A stretch of 42,632 nucleotides of DNA from Gamarada debralockiae (lineage: Eukaryota > Ascomycota > Leotiomycetes > Helotiales > Hyphodiscaceae). The DNA lies in contig NXFV01002037.1 in NCBI GenBank assembly GCA_002803225.1, positions 1 to 42,632 on the forward strand, read 5' to 3'. The position numbers were made by a program, and so were the translations under genes. Shown piece by piece: positions 1 to 10,002 of the stretch. Under the pieces are notes generated by a model. It worked only from the letters and a program-made list of their open reading frames with translations. It was not told where the DNA came from and searched no databases. How positions within the stretch are numbered: position 1 is the stretch's first letter; each line of letters opens with the position of its first letter.

Positions 1-330
1 CTTCCGGAGCTGTAGCACCTCGATATAGATCTTCTCGGCCTCTATTAATCGACCTTGCTGTTGATACGTCGTTGCAAGACTAGCCATGCTCCCAATCGTG
101 TCAGGTTGCCTCTCACCGAGCACCTCCTTCCGGAGCTGGAGTACCTCGACATCGATCTTCTCGGCCTCTATGTATCGACCCTGTTGGTGATACGTCGTTG
201 CAAGACTAGCCATGCTCCCAATCGTGTCAGGGTGCCTCTCACCGAGCACCTCTTTCCGGAGCTGGAGTACCTCGACATCGATCTTCTCGGCCTCTATGTA
301 TCGACCTTGTTGGTGATACGTCGTTGAGAG
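1..330 (-). repeat. Near-identical 126-bp (42-codon) TPR-coding tandem repeats
   Basis: Units starting near 1, 127 and 253 share almost the same DNA. Each encodes a 42-residue unit containing EAEKIDVEVLQLRKEVLGE and HPDTIGSMASLATTY. The left-most unit has drifted a little (YIEVLQLRK, QQQGRL). The array runs off the left edge. Similarity at the DNA level, including silent sites, points to recent unit exchange or amplification. Confidence 0.85.
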
Positions 331-2903
331 ATCCGCCATGCTCCGAATCGTGTCAGGGTGTCGCTTTCCGAGTACCTCACTTCGCATCTTTAGTGCTTTT
401 AAGACGATTGGTTCCTGTTCTCTAGATCGACCTTGATGGTTCAAATATAGTGAGACTTCACTCAAGAGCATCGAAACATTGATTCTCTCTTGTGATACTT
501 CAGGCCAAGAAGAGACTGCTAGCGCATGCGATAAGAGTGTCTCACACCGATGCCAAGTATTATGTTCACTCCTTGGGAAGACCTCGAGCATGATCTCGAG
601 AGCCCTCTTCGAAAAGTGCAATCTTTCGTCCTCTCTCTTGCCAAGAGAATAACGTGTAGCCTCTTGCACAAGCTTGTGCATATCGTAGCGCTGCAGATCG
701 TTTTTGGAATTTCGGAGGCGCAGAAACGAGAACTCTCTGAGGCGTGTGACTGCTTCCAAGATATCGTCGTCGTCCTCGCTCCCACTCTCGCTGCTCTTAT
801 AAACGTCACTTTTATCGCTCTCACCGTCCTTGCTTTGGTTGCTCTCAGTGTCATCCTCATCACTCCCGGCATCCTCTCCATTCGTATCTTCTTCAACGCC
901 TGACCTAGCAGCAGCTGTGATCAATTCGAACGGGATGTCTTGGTTGTTGAAGTACGCTATAATATGCATTATCTTGTACGCGGATGGATTTTCCTGACGG
1001 ATATGATCCATCGAAACTAGCCATGTCTTCAAAACGCTGTTCGGAACGTTTGCGCGGCGATGTCGATCAAACCTGGACTCCTCCAAGAGCTTCCATCGTC
1101 TCTTCTCCTTCTTAAGCTTCTCAACATAGTCATGAATCGATGTAGATGTCCGCTGCATATATGCCGCTGCTTGCGAGATGGCTAAAGGGAGTCTGTCCAA
1201 CTTGTCGAGCATTTCTGCCAAAGCTGGCGAGTCCTCCTCGGTGATGATACAGCCGCTGAGATTCACGAGCATTGCCGTTGCCTCTGGCGTGTCCATGCTG
1301 TCCACATTGATTCCTTGATTGACACTAATGAGGCTACCGACTATTCTTTTGTCGCGACTCGTCCATAAGATCGTCCCAGTAACTCCTTGTGGAATGAAAG
1401 TGTAGAGATTGCTGGACTCGTCGTTACTATGCGAGGCGTATCCAGTACCAAAAATTTGCAGTGCATCCGCATTGTCCAAGACAAGTAACCAATTAGGCTG
1501 ATTCTCAATCCAACTCCGGACGGCACTCATCAAGTCATCATTCTCGAGTTTATCTGACAGTTCAGCTGATTTGGCAATCATCTTATAGTCATGCAAAAAA
1601 GTTGCATAGCTGTCGGCATGAACCCAGAATATCGAGCATGAGGTTTGATCGTATCGTCGGTAGGCAAATTCAAGTGCGATTTGTGTTTTACTTCCAAGTC
1701 AGCGGGTATTATATGAATTACAAAAGAACGTAGCATACCCAGATCCACCCAATCCCCATAGCGCTGCACTTTGATGCTGAGATGATACGGGCAACTTCGT
1801 CTCCAGCTTGGAGAAAATTTCTTCGCGGATAATCACATCCTCATTCCGGGGAAATGGAATCATCTGGAGCGATTTGACTAGGTTTGAGGCCATAAGCAAA
1901 GTTCTTGCAAAACCTATAGATACTTACATTTCTCAGCAGTAACAACCTGCCCAATTGTGTGTGCATTTGTCACCTCCCATGCGGGAATCACAGTCGAGAG
2001 TTCTTTAGCATACGCCGCAGCAGCAGCCGCAGCGTAGCCTTGCCATTTCCCGTTCTTGTGAGAATCTGCATAATCACAGATGCCGCGGATCACAAGACAC
2101 GGAAATGCATTCATTAAGCCTGCAGCCTCGGTCTCAAGACACAGCACGCCGCCAAGATCATCACTCAGTTTCTGTCTCATCTCACTATCTCGAACATCCA
2201 GATTTCCAGAAGCGATTGTGCCATAGTGGACGACCACTTGCCGACTTCCTCGTGGATCTCGAGTCACCAATCCCTCCGTACCGCATTCTTCACAGTTATG
2301 TACGCCCACATGTTTGTTCCCAGCTTGAAACAGCAAGTCGTTTTGCTCTTCTGGACATTGAAATCCCAAATCCGTCTTCGAGCAGAGCTTGTCGAGGTAC
2401 TCCGTAGACTTCTTGATCCCTCTCTGGTGATTGGATTTCAGCTTCTGGAGGGCTGTCAGCAAGACCAAAGGCGGTGCATTCAATGAACCAGTGCGAATGA
2501 ATCTGCCATCCGAACTTCTCTCTCCTCGATCATACTGTACGACTCCTCCAAACTGCCCGTCTGGCTGGCTCACGACCACGTCGCCCAATCGTATACCATT
2601 TCCTATCGTTGGCACCCCGCCTCCAACCCCGACCAGGAGCCCAAATCTCAAGCACCTAAAGGCGGTCTTCATTTGTGATGCAACTGAAGCTGCAGAGCTG
2701 GTTCCACGCTGGCCAGCCGGGAGACACGCAACGACAACATGATGAGAGCCTATTCGACCGAATGTGTACGTGTTGTCATCATTTGGACCCTGTGGTAGCG
2801 GCTCGTACTCTTCATCTAGCATTTCTGACGCTGCTGCCAATTCGATTGATGTTGCACAGATCCATCCTATTGTATAGCCATCCGTTCCTAGCTGCGTATT
2901 CAT
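1..2903 (-). CDS. PNP_UDP / NB-ARC / TPR NLR-like STAND protein, 3' end outside the window
   Basis: Exons, read on the minus strand, are 2903-1928, 1877-1739 and 1690 to the edge, giving 935 residues with no stop. Residues 1-320 form a nucleoside phosphorylase-like (PNP_UDP) domain, with GVGGGVP, GDVVVSQP and the ETEAAGLMN block. An NB-ARC ATPase follows, with P-loop GLGGSGKT at about 367-374 and Walker B WLLVLDNAD. The last part is kinesin-light-chain-type TPRs in 42-residue units. Introns at 1878-1927 (50 bp) and 1691-1738 (48 bp) restore the frame, and the second splits a P-loop codon. A short acidic stretch (DDDD, SESGSEDD) lies between NB-ARC and TPR. Fungal proteins of this design are thought to act as intracellular surveillance or incompatibility sensors, with the PNP domain as N-terminal effector; that role is inferred here. 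The gene is head to head with a second PNP-type NLR at 4921. The C-terminal repeat number is unknown. Confidence 0.9.
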
Positions 2904-4920
2904 TGTCGTGAGTTCGCTCGCGAGGCTGCGCCAGTAGATATAGCTTCGAGCATTCTGTAGGCATTAACAATGTCAAATCAATCTGGTGCGAGCCATGTAT
3001 TCAAAGGAGAGTGTTGCAAGCTGCGAGTTTGGATGGCGCATCAGTGAGCATTGACGTGGGCATTATTCTGTGAAGTTGATCAGGCTGTCGAACGAGGCTC
3101 TGTACCTCTCCTTGGACGCGATTTAGCGCCCGGGCGGATTCAAACTTGTCCGCGTCGGAACTCATTCGCACCGACCCATCTCTGATGATAGCCGAATAAT
3201 TTGCAAGCCTCAAGAATGGCATCTAAGTTTTCAGCCCACTGAACATAAGAGACAAAGCGTGTGGATGTCTATTCAGTCTTAATATAGAATATCCGCCAGT
3301 TTGGCGGTTGTGACCTGCAGATCGCGGTACTATTCTGTAAATTTGTGCAATCGTCCGGTGTAAACTCTTCAAGCTCCGGAATGAGAGTTGTCCCGCAGAT
3401 CGATTTTGATAAGCTAGGAATTATATCACGACTGCAGCGTGTGTCCCACCTAATCCCGCAACGTCTGGTAAATATCGTTGCAACGCAACCTTTCTCTACA
3501 TGGCCTCTACTTTCTTTCAGTCACAAGTCATGGACATGATCTACCCATCTGCTCAGGGCTTGCGAAATGCCGGAATGCATTTTAAAACATTTGGTAGAGG
3601 CTGAGTTTTGCAAGAGCGTCTCTTTTTCATTGCAAATTGCCCTCTCACCATCCTAGCCAAATTTCAACGCCTGGAGGTGGCAACGGACCTGACTTCCTGC
3701 TTTCGATTTCGGGAGAAATCTCTTCATGGAACCAATTCTGGTTTGGGGTTTTCTTAGGTGTCAGAACTCAGGAGCTTTGTTTCTCGTTCCTCGTGTCTAA
3801 GCTAAGAGAGTGTGCATTCAGTTTCTTACTACTAATAATACGCTTCAGTTTCCAACGAATCGCGGAACGTGAAACCCAGAGGGAGAAAGCACCCACGATT
3901 TCCGTGTTCTGAAAAACAGCGACGTGCTGAGTCAATTTCGAATTTTATTTTTATTGATTCCATTTATTGGAGCTATTCTAATACCTTCGTCTCCCCCCTG
4001 TCTCTAGAAATTCTGTGCTGCTTCGGAAATCTATGGACAATGTGATTCACCCAAAAATTAATACAGCTTTAAGGCTTTACCTTTGAAACATCATCCTCAT
4101 CTTCAGTCTCGCTGACTTCCGCAAACGTACCGTCCTCGCCATCATCTTCGCCTTCAAGAATGGGTGGAGATCCTCTTCCCCGGCCTCGGTTTCTCCCTCA
4201 TCCTCCTCCGAATTGATCAATGACAATGACTTCGGCTGCCCCTTTGGCCTTGCACTTCTTAGCAGATGATGCAACTAAGGTCTCGTTGGTCTCCGTCTTC
4301 ATTCAAAAAGTACGGAGTCAGCAATCGCTTAATATCGATTTTCTTCTTTGGCTTGGACTTATATATTGACTTAAGGGAAACAAGTAGCGAAGAAACTTCA
4401 AAGCGCGTTTGCCGGCGGTCCTGAGCTCGAGGAAGGGAAAATTCTTTACTTTCTTCAGTTTTTGAAGCCGACTTCATATTGCTTAATGATGCACGCGGAC
4501 CAACGTGCAGATGAAGCTTGGTTTTGCTGCGTTCTTACCCCACTCAATCTGGCCACTGCGTGTTTCGCGCTGTACCGCACTGGAAAAGTCTACGCGATCC
4601 ATCTCAATAAACCTTGAATTTGAATAGAAGCGGAAATGGTGAGCCAACGACTCTTCCCGGTCGCATCTGCTCTTTGCGCGAACTATGATTAAACTTACTT
4701 TACTTTTCGCGTTATGTGGCTGATACGACCACATGCATGGACAATGTGGCTGTGGCTATGCGCAATATGGGCCTGATCCAAACCGCTCGACAAGGCTGGC
4801 GCGTAAATCATTCAGCATCCAACAATCACCACGATCCAGCATCATAGAATGGCATTCTAGACGTCCGCCATTCTAGGCAGATCGAGCGGAAGTACGCGCA
4901 CACGCTGGTCAGCCTTGACA
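2904..4920. other. 2-kb shared upstream region between two divergent NLR genes
   Basis: This stretch separates the start codons of two oppositely oriented PNP-type NLR genes, so it must hold both promoters. Minus-strand open stretches at 3001-3222, 4077-4274, 4259-4477 and 4483-4734 are lysine- and acid-rich and do not join convincingly. One segment, 4259-4734, contains a possible donor (GTAAGA) after a TGG codon, but no acceptor I tried restored a frame. A decayed gene is possible. I recognise no domain, RNA gene or repeat here. Confidence 0.4.
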
Positions 4921-7900
4921 ATGTCTAGCTCAATTAAGACGCGCCTAAACCACGCCGCCTATACAGTTGCACTGATTTGCCCGCTGGAGGTGGAAATGAG
5001 CGCAGCCAGGTACATGCTCGACGAAGAACACGAGAGACTTCCGAGGCAGAAGCACGATACGAACTCTTATACTCTGGGCCGGCTTAGCGGACATAACGTG
5101 GTCATTGCGTCGTTACCTGAAGGATCTCAAGGCACTGTCTCTGCAGCGACCGTTGCGACTAACCTGACACGAACATTTCCGTCGATCGAGCTGCGTCTCC
5201 TGGTGGGAATCGGAGGAGGAGTCCCGAGCAAGAAGAATAATATTCGTCTTGGCGATGTCGTCGTGAGCGCGCCGCAGGGAACTTCAGGTGGCGTACTAGA
5301 GTATGACTTGGGGAAAGAGACTCCGACAGGATTCGAGAGAAAGGGTTTTCTCTGTCCACCACCAACAGAATGGAGGAGTGTGATGACAACCATGAAATCG
5401 GATCACAGAACGAAGTCGAATCGAATCAGAGACTTCCTCTCTGAAATGCTGTCGAGATATCCTCAGTTGGTAGAATACCGACGACCGCCGCTGGAGAAGG
5501 ACATCCTATTCGAGCCGAGCTACGAGCACGATGGAAAAGAGACTACATGCGTGAACTGCGACAAGTTCAAAGCCGTCAATCGGCCACAGCGAGGAGTTCC
5601 AGACGAGCCGGCTGTGTTCTACGGCTTGATCGCATCGGGGAATCGAGTGATGAAGGATGCCGCCGAACGAGACAAAATCAGCAAGGACTCGGGTGGCGCG
5701 ATTTGTTTTGAGATGGAGGCTGCCGGTCTTATGAATGATTTCCGATGTATTGTAATTCGCGGTATTTCGGACTACTCCGATTCACATAAGAATGATGATT
5801 GGCATCCGTATGCAGCGGCCGTGGCTGCTGCGCTTGCCAAGGAAATTCTTTTGTATATGGATGCAATTGATGGTAGGCTCAGCCTAAATTCCACCGCTCA
5901 TTTTCTACCCACATTCAACAAATGTCCACAAGATTCTATGGACGTGCATTATCACTGACCTTCCGGGTATAGCAGAGAAAGTAGAGAATCAAGAGTTGCA
6001 CAATGTCGCTGAAGCACCAGATAAGAAAGCCAAGAAATTGGAGCTCCTCAAGAGACTCTACACTTCGCCTTACAGAGATCGCAAAGACAGGAACCCGAAG
6101 CGGGTAGACGGAACATGTGAATGGTTTACCAATCATCCGTTCTTTCAAAACTGGCGGAGTAAATCCTCAAGCCTGCTCTGGGTATCCGCAGACCCCGGAT
6201 GCGGAAAGTCGGTTCTAACGAAGTACTTGGTGGATGATGTACTTCCAAGTACAAATACGAAAACGACCTGTTACTTCTTCTTCAAGGACGATTTCGACGA
6301 TCAGAGGAGCCCAGCAAGTGCCTTATGCTGCATCCTACGCCAACTTTTAATCCAAAGGCCGGCTCTCCTCTCAGATATGATCCTCGAAAAGTTCGAAACA
6401 GACGGGGAAAGGCTCACTAGCTCCTTCCGCGACCTCTGGGATATTCTTATCAGCATCGCGAGCGACCATGAGGTCGGGGAAATCATCTGCATCATAGACG
6501 CCCTGGACGAATGCGAAGAGAACGGACGATCTCAGATGGCGAAGGCCTTGCGTGAGCTCTACTGGAGTGGAACGAGCAAATTTGCTTTAAAGTTTCTCTT
6601 GACCAGTCGACCGTACGTCCATATTCAGCGGGATTTCCAAATTCTGGAGAACCGTCTGCCTGCCATCCACTTGAGCGGAGAAAATCAGGTCGAGGTGGAC
6701 GAAATTTCGCGAGAGATCGATATTGTCATCAGAAGCAGAATCGAGGATCTCAGCACCAGTCTCAAACTCCTGCCGGAAGAACAGCAACTTCTGCAAGAAG
6801 AGCTTACCCGTATCCCTAACCGGACGTATCTATGGGTCCATCTCATCTGCGACGAAATACAAAAGAGTGTCCACCTTTCTCGGGGTAGTATACGCACATA
6901 TATCAGAGATATTCCCAAAACTGTTGATGAGGCATACGATAAGATTCTGCGCAGGAGTCCCGATTTTGGAAAAGCGCAGAGAGTTCTGCACATCGTCGTT
7001 GCAGCTGCAAGACCTCTGTCTCTGAAAGAGATGGCACTAGCTTTAGCCATTAAAGAAAATCACCGGTCATACGGTGATCTCGAACTCGAACCGGAACTTC
7101 GATTTCGCAAAACTATCAGAGAACTCTGCGGCCTCTTCGTGACCATCGCAGACTCGAAAATATACCTGCTTCACCAAACTGCAAAGGAATTCTTAGTTCG
7201 GAAGCAGTCTGCAGATCCGCCGAATCCTCCGGCCAACAATGTTTCTCTGCAATGGAAATCATCACTATGGCCGGGTGATTCGAACCGCATTCTTGCGGAA
7301 ATCTGCGTTTGGTATCTCCTCTTCACGGATTTTGCAACCTATCCCCTGGGTGAGAACCAAACAATTGACCAATACGTTAATGGCCACATCTTCCTCGACT
7401 ATTCCGCGAAACACTGGGCTGCTCACTTCCGAGATGCATCTATCAAAGACGACGTAGCGATGGGACCTTTAGTATTACGGATTTGTGATACACGTCTGAA
7501 GAGTTGCTTGACATGGTTCAAAATTTACTGGATGACTACGGGGCCGGTATATCCTGAACATTTTACGGCCCTGATAATGGCATCATATTTCGGACTGGAG
7601 AAGGTGGTGAAGCTGCTGCTCGAGATGGACAGCGTCGACCTAAACTCAACGGATGATACATATGGACGTTCAGCGCTGTCGTGGGCTGCCGAGAATGGAC
7701 ACGAGGCCGTCGTCAAGCTACTGCTCAAGAAGAGAGCCAAGGTCAACTTGAAGGACATCGTCAAGCTGCTGCTCAAGAAGCGAGCCAAGGTCAACTTGAA
7801 GGATAAGAATGGCCAGACGCCGCTGTCATATGCCGCCACGAGAGGGCACGAGGCAGTGGTCAAGCTGCTGCTCGACAAGGGCGCTAACCTAGAGTCTAGA

Positions 7901-8296
7901 GATAAGAACGGCCAGACACCGCTCTCATGGGCCGCCACGAGAGGGCACGAGGCAGTGGTCAAGCTGCTGCTCAACAAGGGCGCTGACCTAGAGTCTAGAG
8001 ATGAGAACGGCCAGACACCGCTCTCATGGGCCGCCATGAGAGGGCACGAGGCAGTGGTCAAGCTGCTCCTCAACAAGGGCGCTGACCTAGAGTCTAGAGA
8101 TAAGAACGGCCAGACACCGCTCTCATGGGCTGCGGATGGGGGGCACGAGGCAGTAGTCAAGCTGCTCCTTGACAAGGGCGCTGACCTAGAGTCTAGAGAT
8201 GAGAACGGCCAGACACCGCTCTCATGGGCTGCGGATGGAGGGCACGAGGCAGCGGTCAAGCTACTGCTCAACAAGGGCGCTGAGATATCCCAATAA
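4921..8296 (+). CDS. PNP_UDP / NACHT / ankyrin NLR-like STAND protein
   Basis: Exons 4921-5872 and 5973-8296 encode 1091 residues. The 100-bp intron has a CTGAC branch site, and the TATAG acceptor joins AID to AEKVENQ in frame. Residues 1-317 are a PNP_UDP domain (GIGGGVP, GDVVVSAP, FEMEAAGLMN). A NACHT ATPase follows, with P-loop DPGCGKS near 391-397 and Walker B ICIIDALDE near 488. From about 846 to the end there are ankyrin repeats, most of them near-identical 33-residue units; the last unit is cut short (NKGAEISQ then stop). The ATG at 4921 sits in a good context (ACA before it). The protein is predicted to be a cytosolic STAND switch: ankyrin sensor, NACHT oligomerisation, PNP output. 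The ligand is unknown. It is related to the minus-strand gene at 2903 only in the N-terminal domain; the ATPase and repeat parts differ. Confidence 0.93.
7640..8296 (+). repeat. Near-identical 99-bp ankyrin-coding tandem repeats with an internal 48-bp duplication
   Basis: At least five consecutive 33-codon units share the pattern NGQTPLSWAA..GHEAVVKLLL and LESRD, with a repeated ctagagtctagagat DNA signature. They differ mostly at a few positions (K/E before NGQ; TRG, MRG or DGG; D/N before KGA). At about 7700-7803 a 48-bp piece encoding VKLLLKKRAKVNLKD occurs twice in tandem, giving an incomplete ankyrin unit. The pattern suggests active repeat turnover in the sensor region. Confidence 0.9.
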
Positions 8297-8809
8297 TTTG
8301 ACCTGGCTATTATTCCTTCGCTGTATTAAATCTTTATATATAATATAATAACTTTGATAGAGAGGGACCTAGGGTGGTTAGTGTTTATATACTTTATAAT
8401 ATTGCCACCAGGTAGTTTAAGCATATTCTAGATATTGCCACCCAGAACATTCTAGGAGCTTCTGTCCGCTTTACCCTCTATCGAAATATTCAAGCCTTAA
8501 CTCAATAATTACATAATTCATTAGTTGACGATACTTAATAGGGTGCCTCCTTTGTCACTAATCGGAGAAATTATTAATGTCCACTCTAATACCATGCATT
8601 CTCTGATCTGTCAGAGTCTCGGCGGAGCGCGACGCCGGACACTCGTATTCATTCGAGTGGCAGTACAACACGTGATGCAAATGCACGTGATAGGATAGCG
8701 ACTTTCGATGAGAATCTTTTTAACTTCAGGCGGTTTGTTGGGGGATTGTTGAGCGTTATATACTGGCCAAATACTTGTATCTTACATCGCAATGCCATTG
8801 CTCAAACAC
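8297..8809. other. AT-rich intergenic stretch, no gene seen
   Basis: The first 200 bases are strongly AT-rich (runs such as tatataatataataa) and contain a degenerate 33-bp repeat based on atattgccacc at 8399 and 8432. Two CACGTG hexamers (8669-8674 and 8684-8689) and a small inverted repeat, cactcg/cgagtg (8640-8659), follow. Nothing coding is supported. Confidence 0.5.
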
Positions 8810-9711
8810 CTACACACCATACGCCGCAACCCACAAACTCCAACGGGTATATCTCTCGCTCAAAAAGTTGAACACAAAATCTCCTCGACTCTCACCCCCA
8901 GCGGGCTGGCGAAATAGGTAGTCGAAGGCAGCGCGTAATGGAAACGGAGCAAAGGAGCCTACCTCAGCTTCTGTCATTGTACTACTCAGGAAGAGGAATT
9001 TGACACCGTCTTGTATATTGACAGGATTGTATGTAGGCACCGTCACGTTCAATTCATTCAGACCATCTCTGAGAACACGAACATGAAATTCCTTACCAAG
9101 TCTGTTTAAGTCCAGTTGAAATAGACGCTCTCCCCTTCAGTAATCTTGCACTTGTGCCTCGCCGGAACATTACGAGTAAGTGGCTGGTTATCGAAATCCT
9201 CTCTAGAAAATTCCTGTTGAATCACAGGCCCAAAGATATACAGATATTCCGCCTTGGTTAACATGATTAATCTTCCATACTCTTCTGCGAGGAAGATCAT
9301 TGCCTTGACATCGGTGGGCTCGCCTTGAAATGCATCGTCCCCTTAGGTGTAAAAAAAAGTTATTAGCTGATGCGTGAACGAGCTTCCTGCGCAGCTAGCT
9401 TCTGATCTTATGGACCTTAGCCATAACTTGGAATCAATGCGGACTCTCTCTTTTGGCGGCAGAGAGGTACAGCACGCGAAGTCTAACGTTTGGTGATACG
9501 TGTGGGATGAGTATCGCCAACTCTATACTCGTAATAGGTAGTAAATGGCTAAACTTATAGGACATAACAAGAACTCGTACCTAGTGAATTGTAGATTTCC
9601 TTCTCTGAATGTCACGTTGTTTTGAAGAGCGGGTGCGGTTTGTCGATGTTGAAGAGGTGAGCTGCCGGCTCCGCCGTCTATTTTGCGCTTCAGCTGGCGT
9701 TGTGCCGAGAT
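8810..9711 (-). pseudogene. Decayed unknown gene with lost start codon and a frameshift
   Basis: Minus-strand coding-like text is spread over several frames. A first exon would read ISAQRQLKRKIDGG and end with NNVTFREGNLQF before a GTACGA donor at 9580. Its expected ATG at 9711-9709 is ATC, in an otherwise ideal context (CAAAC before it), about 60 nt below a TATA-like element (ctatataagg). A later exon begins after an acceptor at 9342 (GDDAFQGEP, then FLAEEYGRLIMLTKAEYLYIFG). The frame breaks near 9125 and resumes as RLGKEFHVRVLRDGLNELNV in another frame, running to a stop at 8810. A middle piece, 9415-9525, is open (KERVRIDSKLWL) but does not splice in phase. I recognise no family. It could be functional only with unusual splicing. 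Confidence 0.45.
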
Positions 9712-9770
9712 GTTTGACTACCAAGTCAAGATGATCTTTTGAATTTCAATAGAAGAGTCTCTGGAGGGAG

Positions 9771-9789
9771 CCTTATATAGCCTTATAAA
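9771..9789 (-). promoter_or_regulatory. TATA-like element of the decayed gene
   Basis: On the minus strand this reads ctttataaggctatataagg, about 60-80 nt upstream of the ATC codon that stands where the start codon of the decayed gene at 8810-9711 should be. It is the only clear TATA-like motif nearby and supports the idea that transcription once began here. Confidence 0.4.
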
Positions 9790-10002
9790 GGTTGAGATCC
9801 TTTAGAGGGGCCAGTCACATGTCACTTGACAGACAGGCACGTGATGCTAGGGGATGTGATGGAATGATTGTACACAATCTCTAAATTTTACCTCAACGCC
9901 GTGCATATATCCCTGAAATTACAGAACCTTGCACGGGTATATATCTCTTTTTATACGAAACACAAGCACCAATCCCACGCCATCCTACACTCTCACACAC
10001 CC

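Noticed and set aside
519..903. Frames on both strands inside the first NLR
   Set aside because: They overlap the continuous NB-ARC to TPR frame and reflect its composition.
3001..3222. Minus-strand 73-codon frame upstream of the first NLR
   Set aside because: No domain, no splice to the NLR start and no special context.
2904..4920. Search for a HET-s/PP-type amyloid effector gene next to the NLRs
   Set aside because: No paired amyloid-like motif was seen; both NLRs already have a PNP domain as N-terminal part.
7525..8274. Minus-strand 249-codon frame opposite the ankyrin array
   Set aside because: It is repetitive only because the plus-strand repeats are; no start context or domain.
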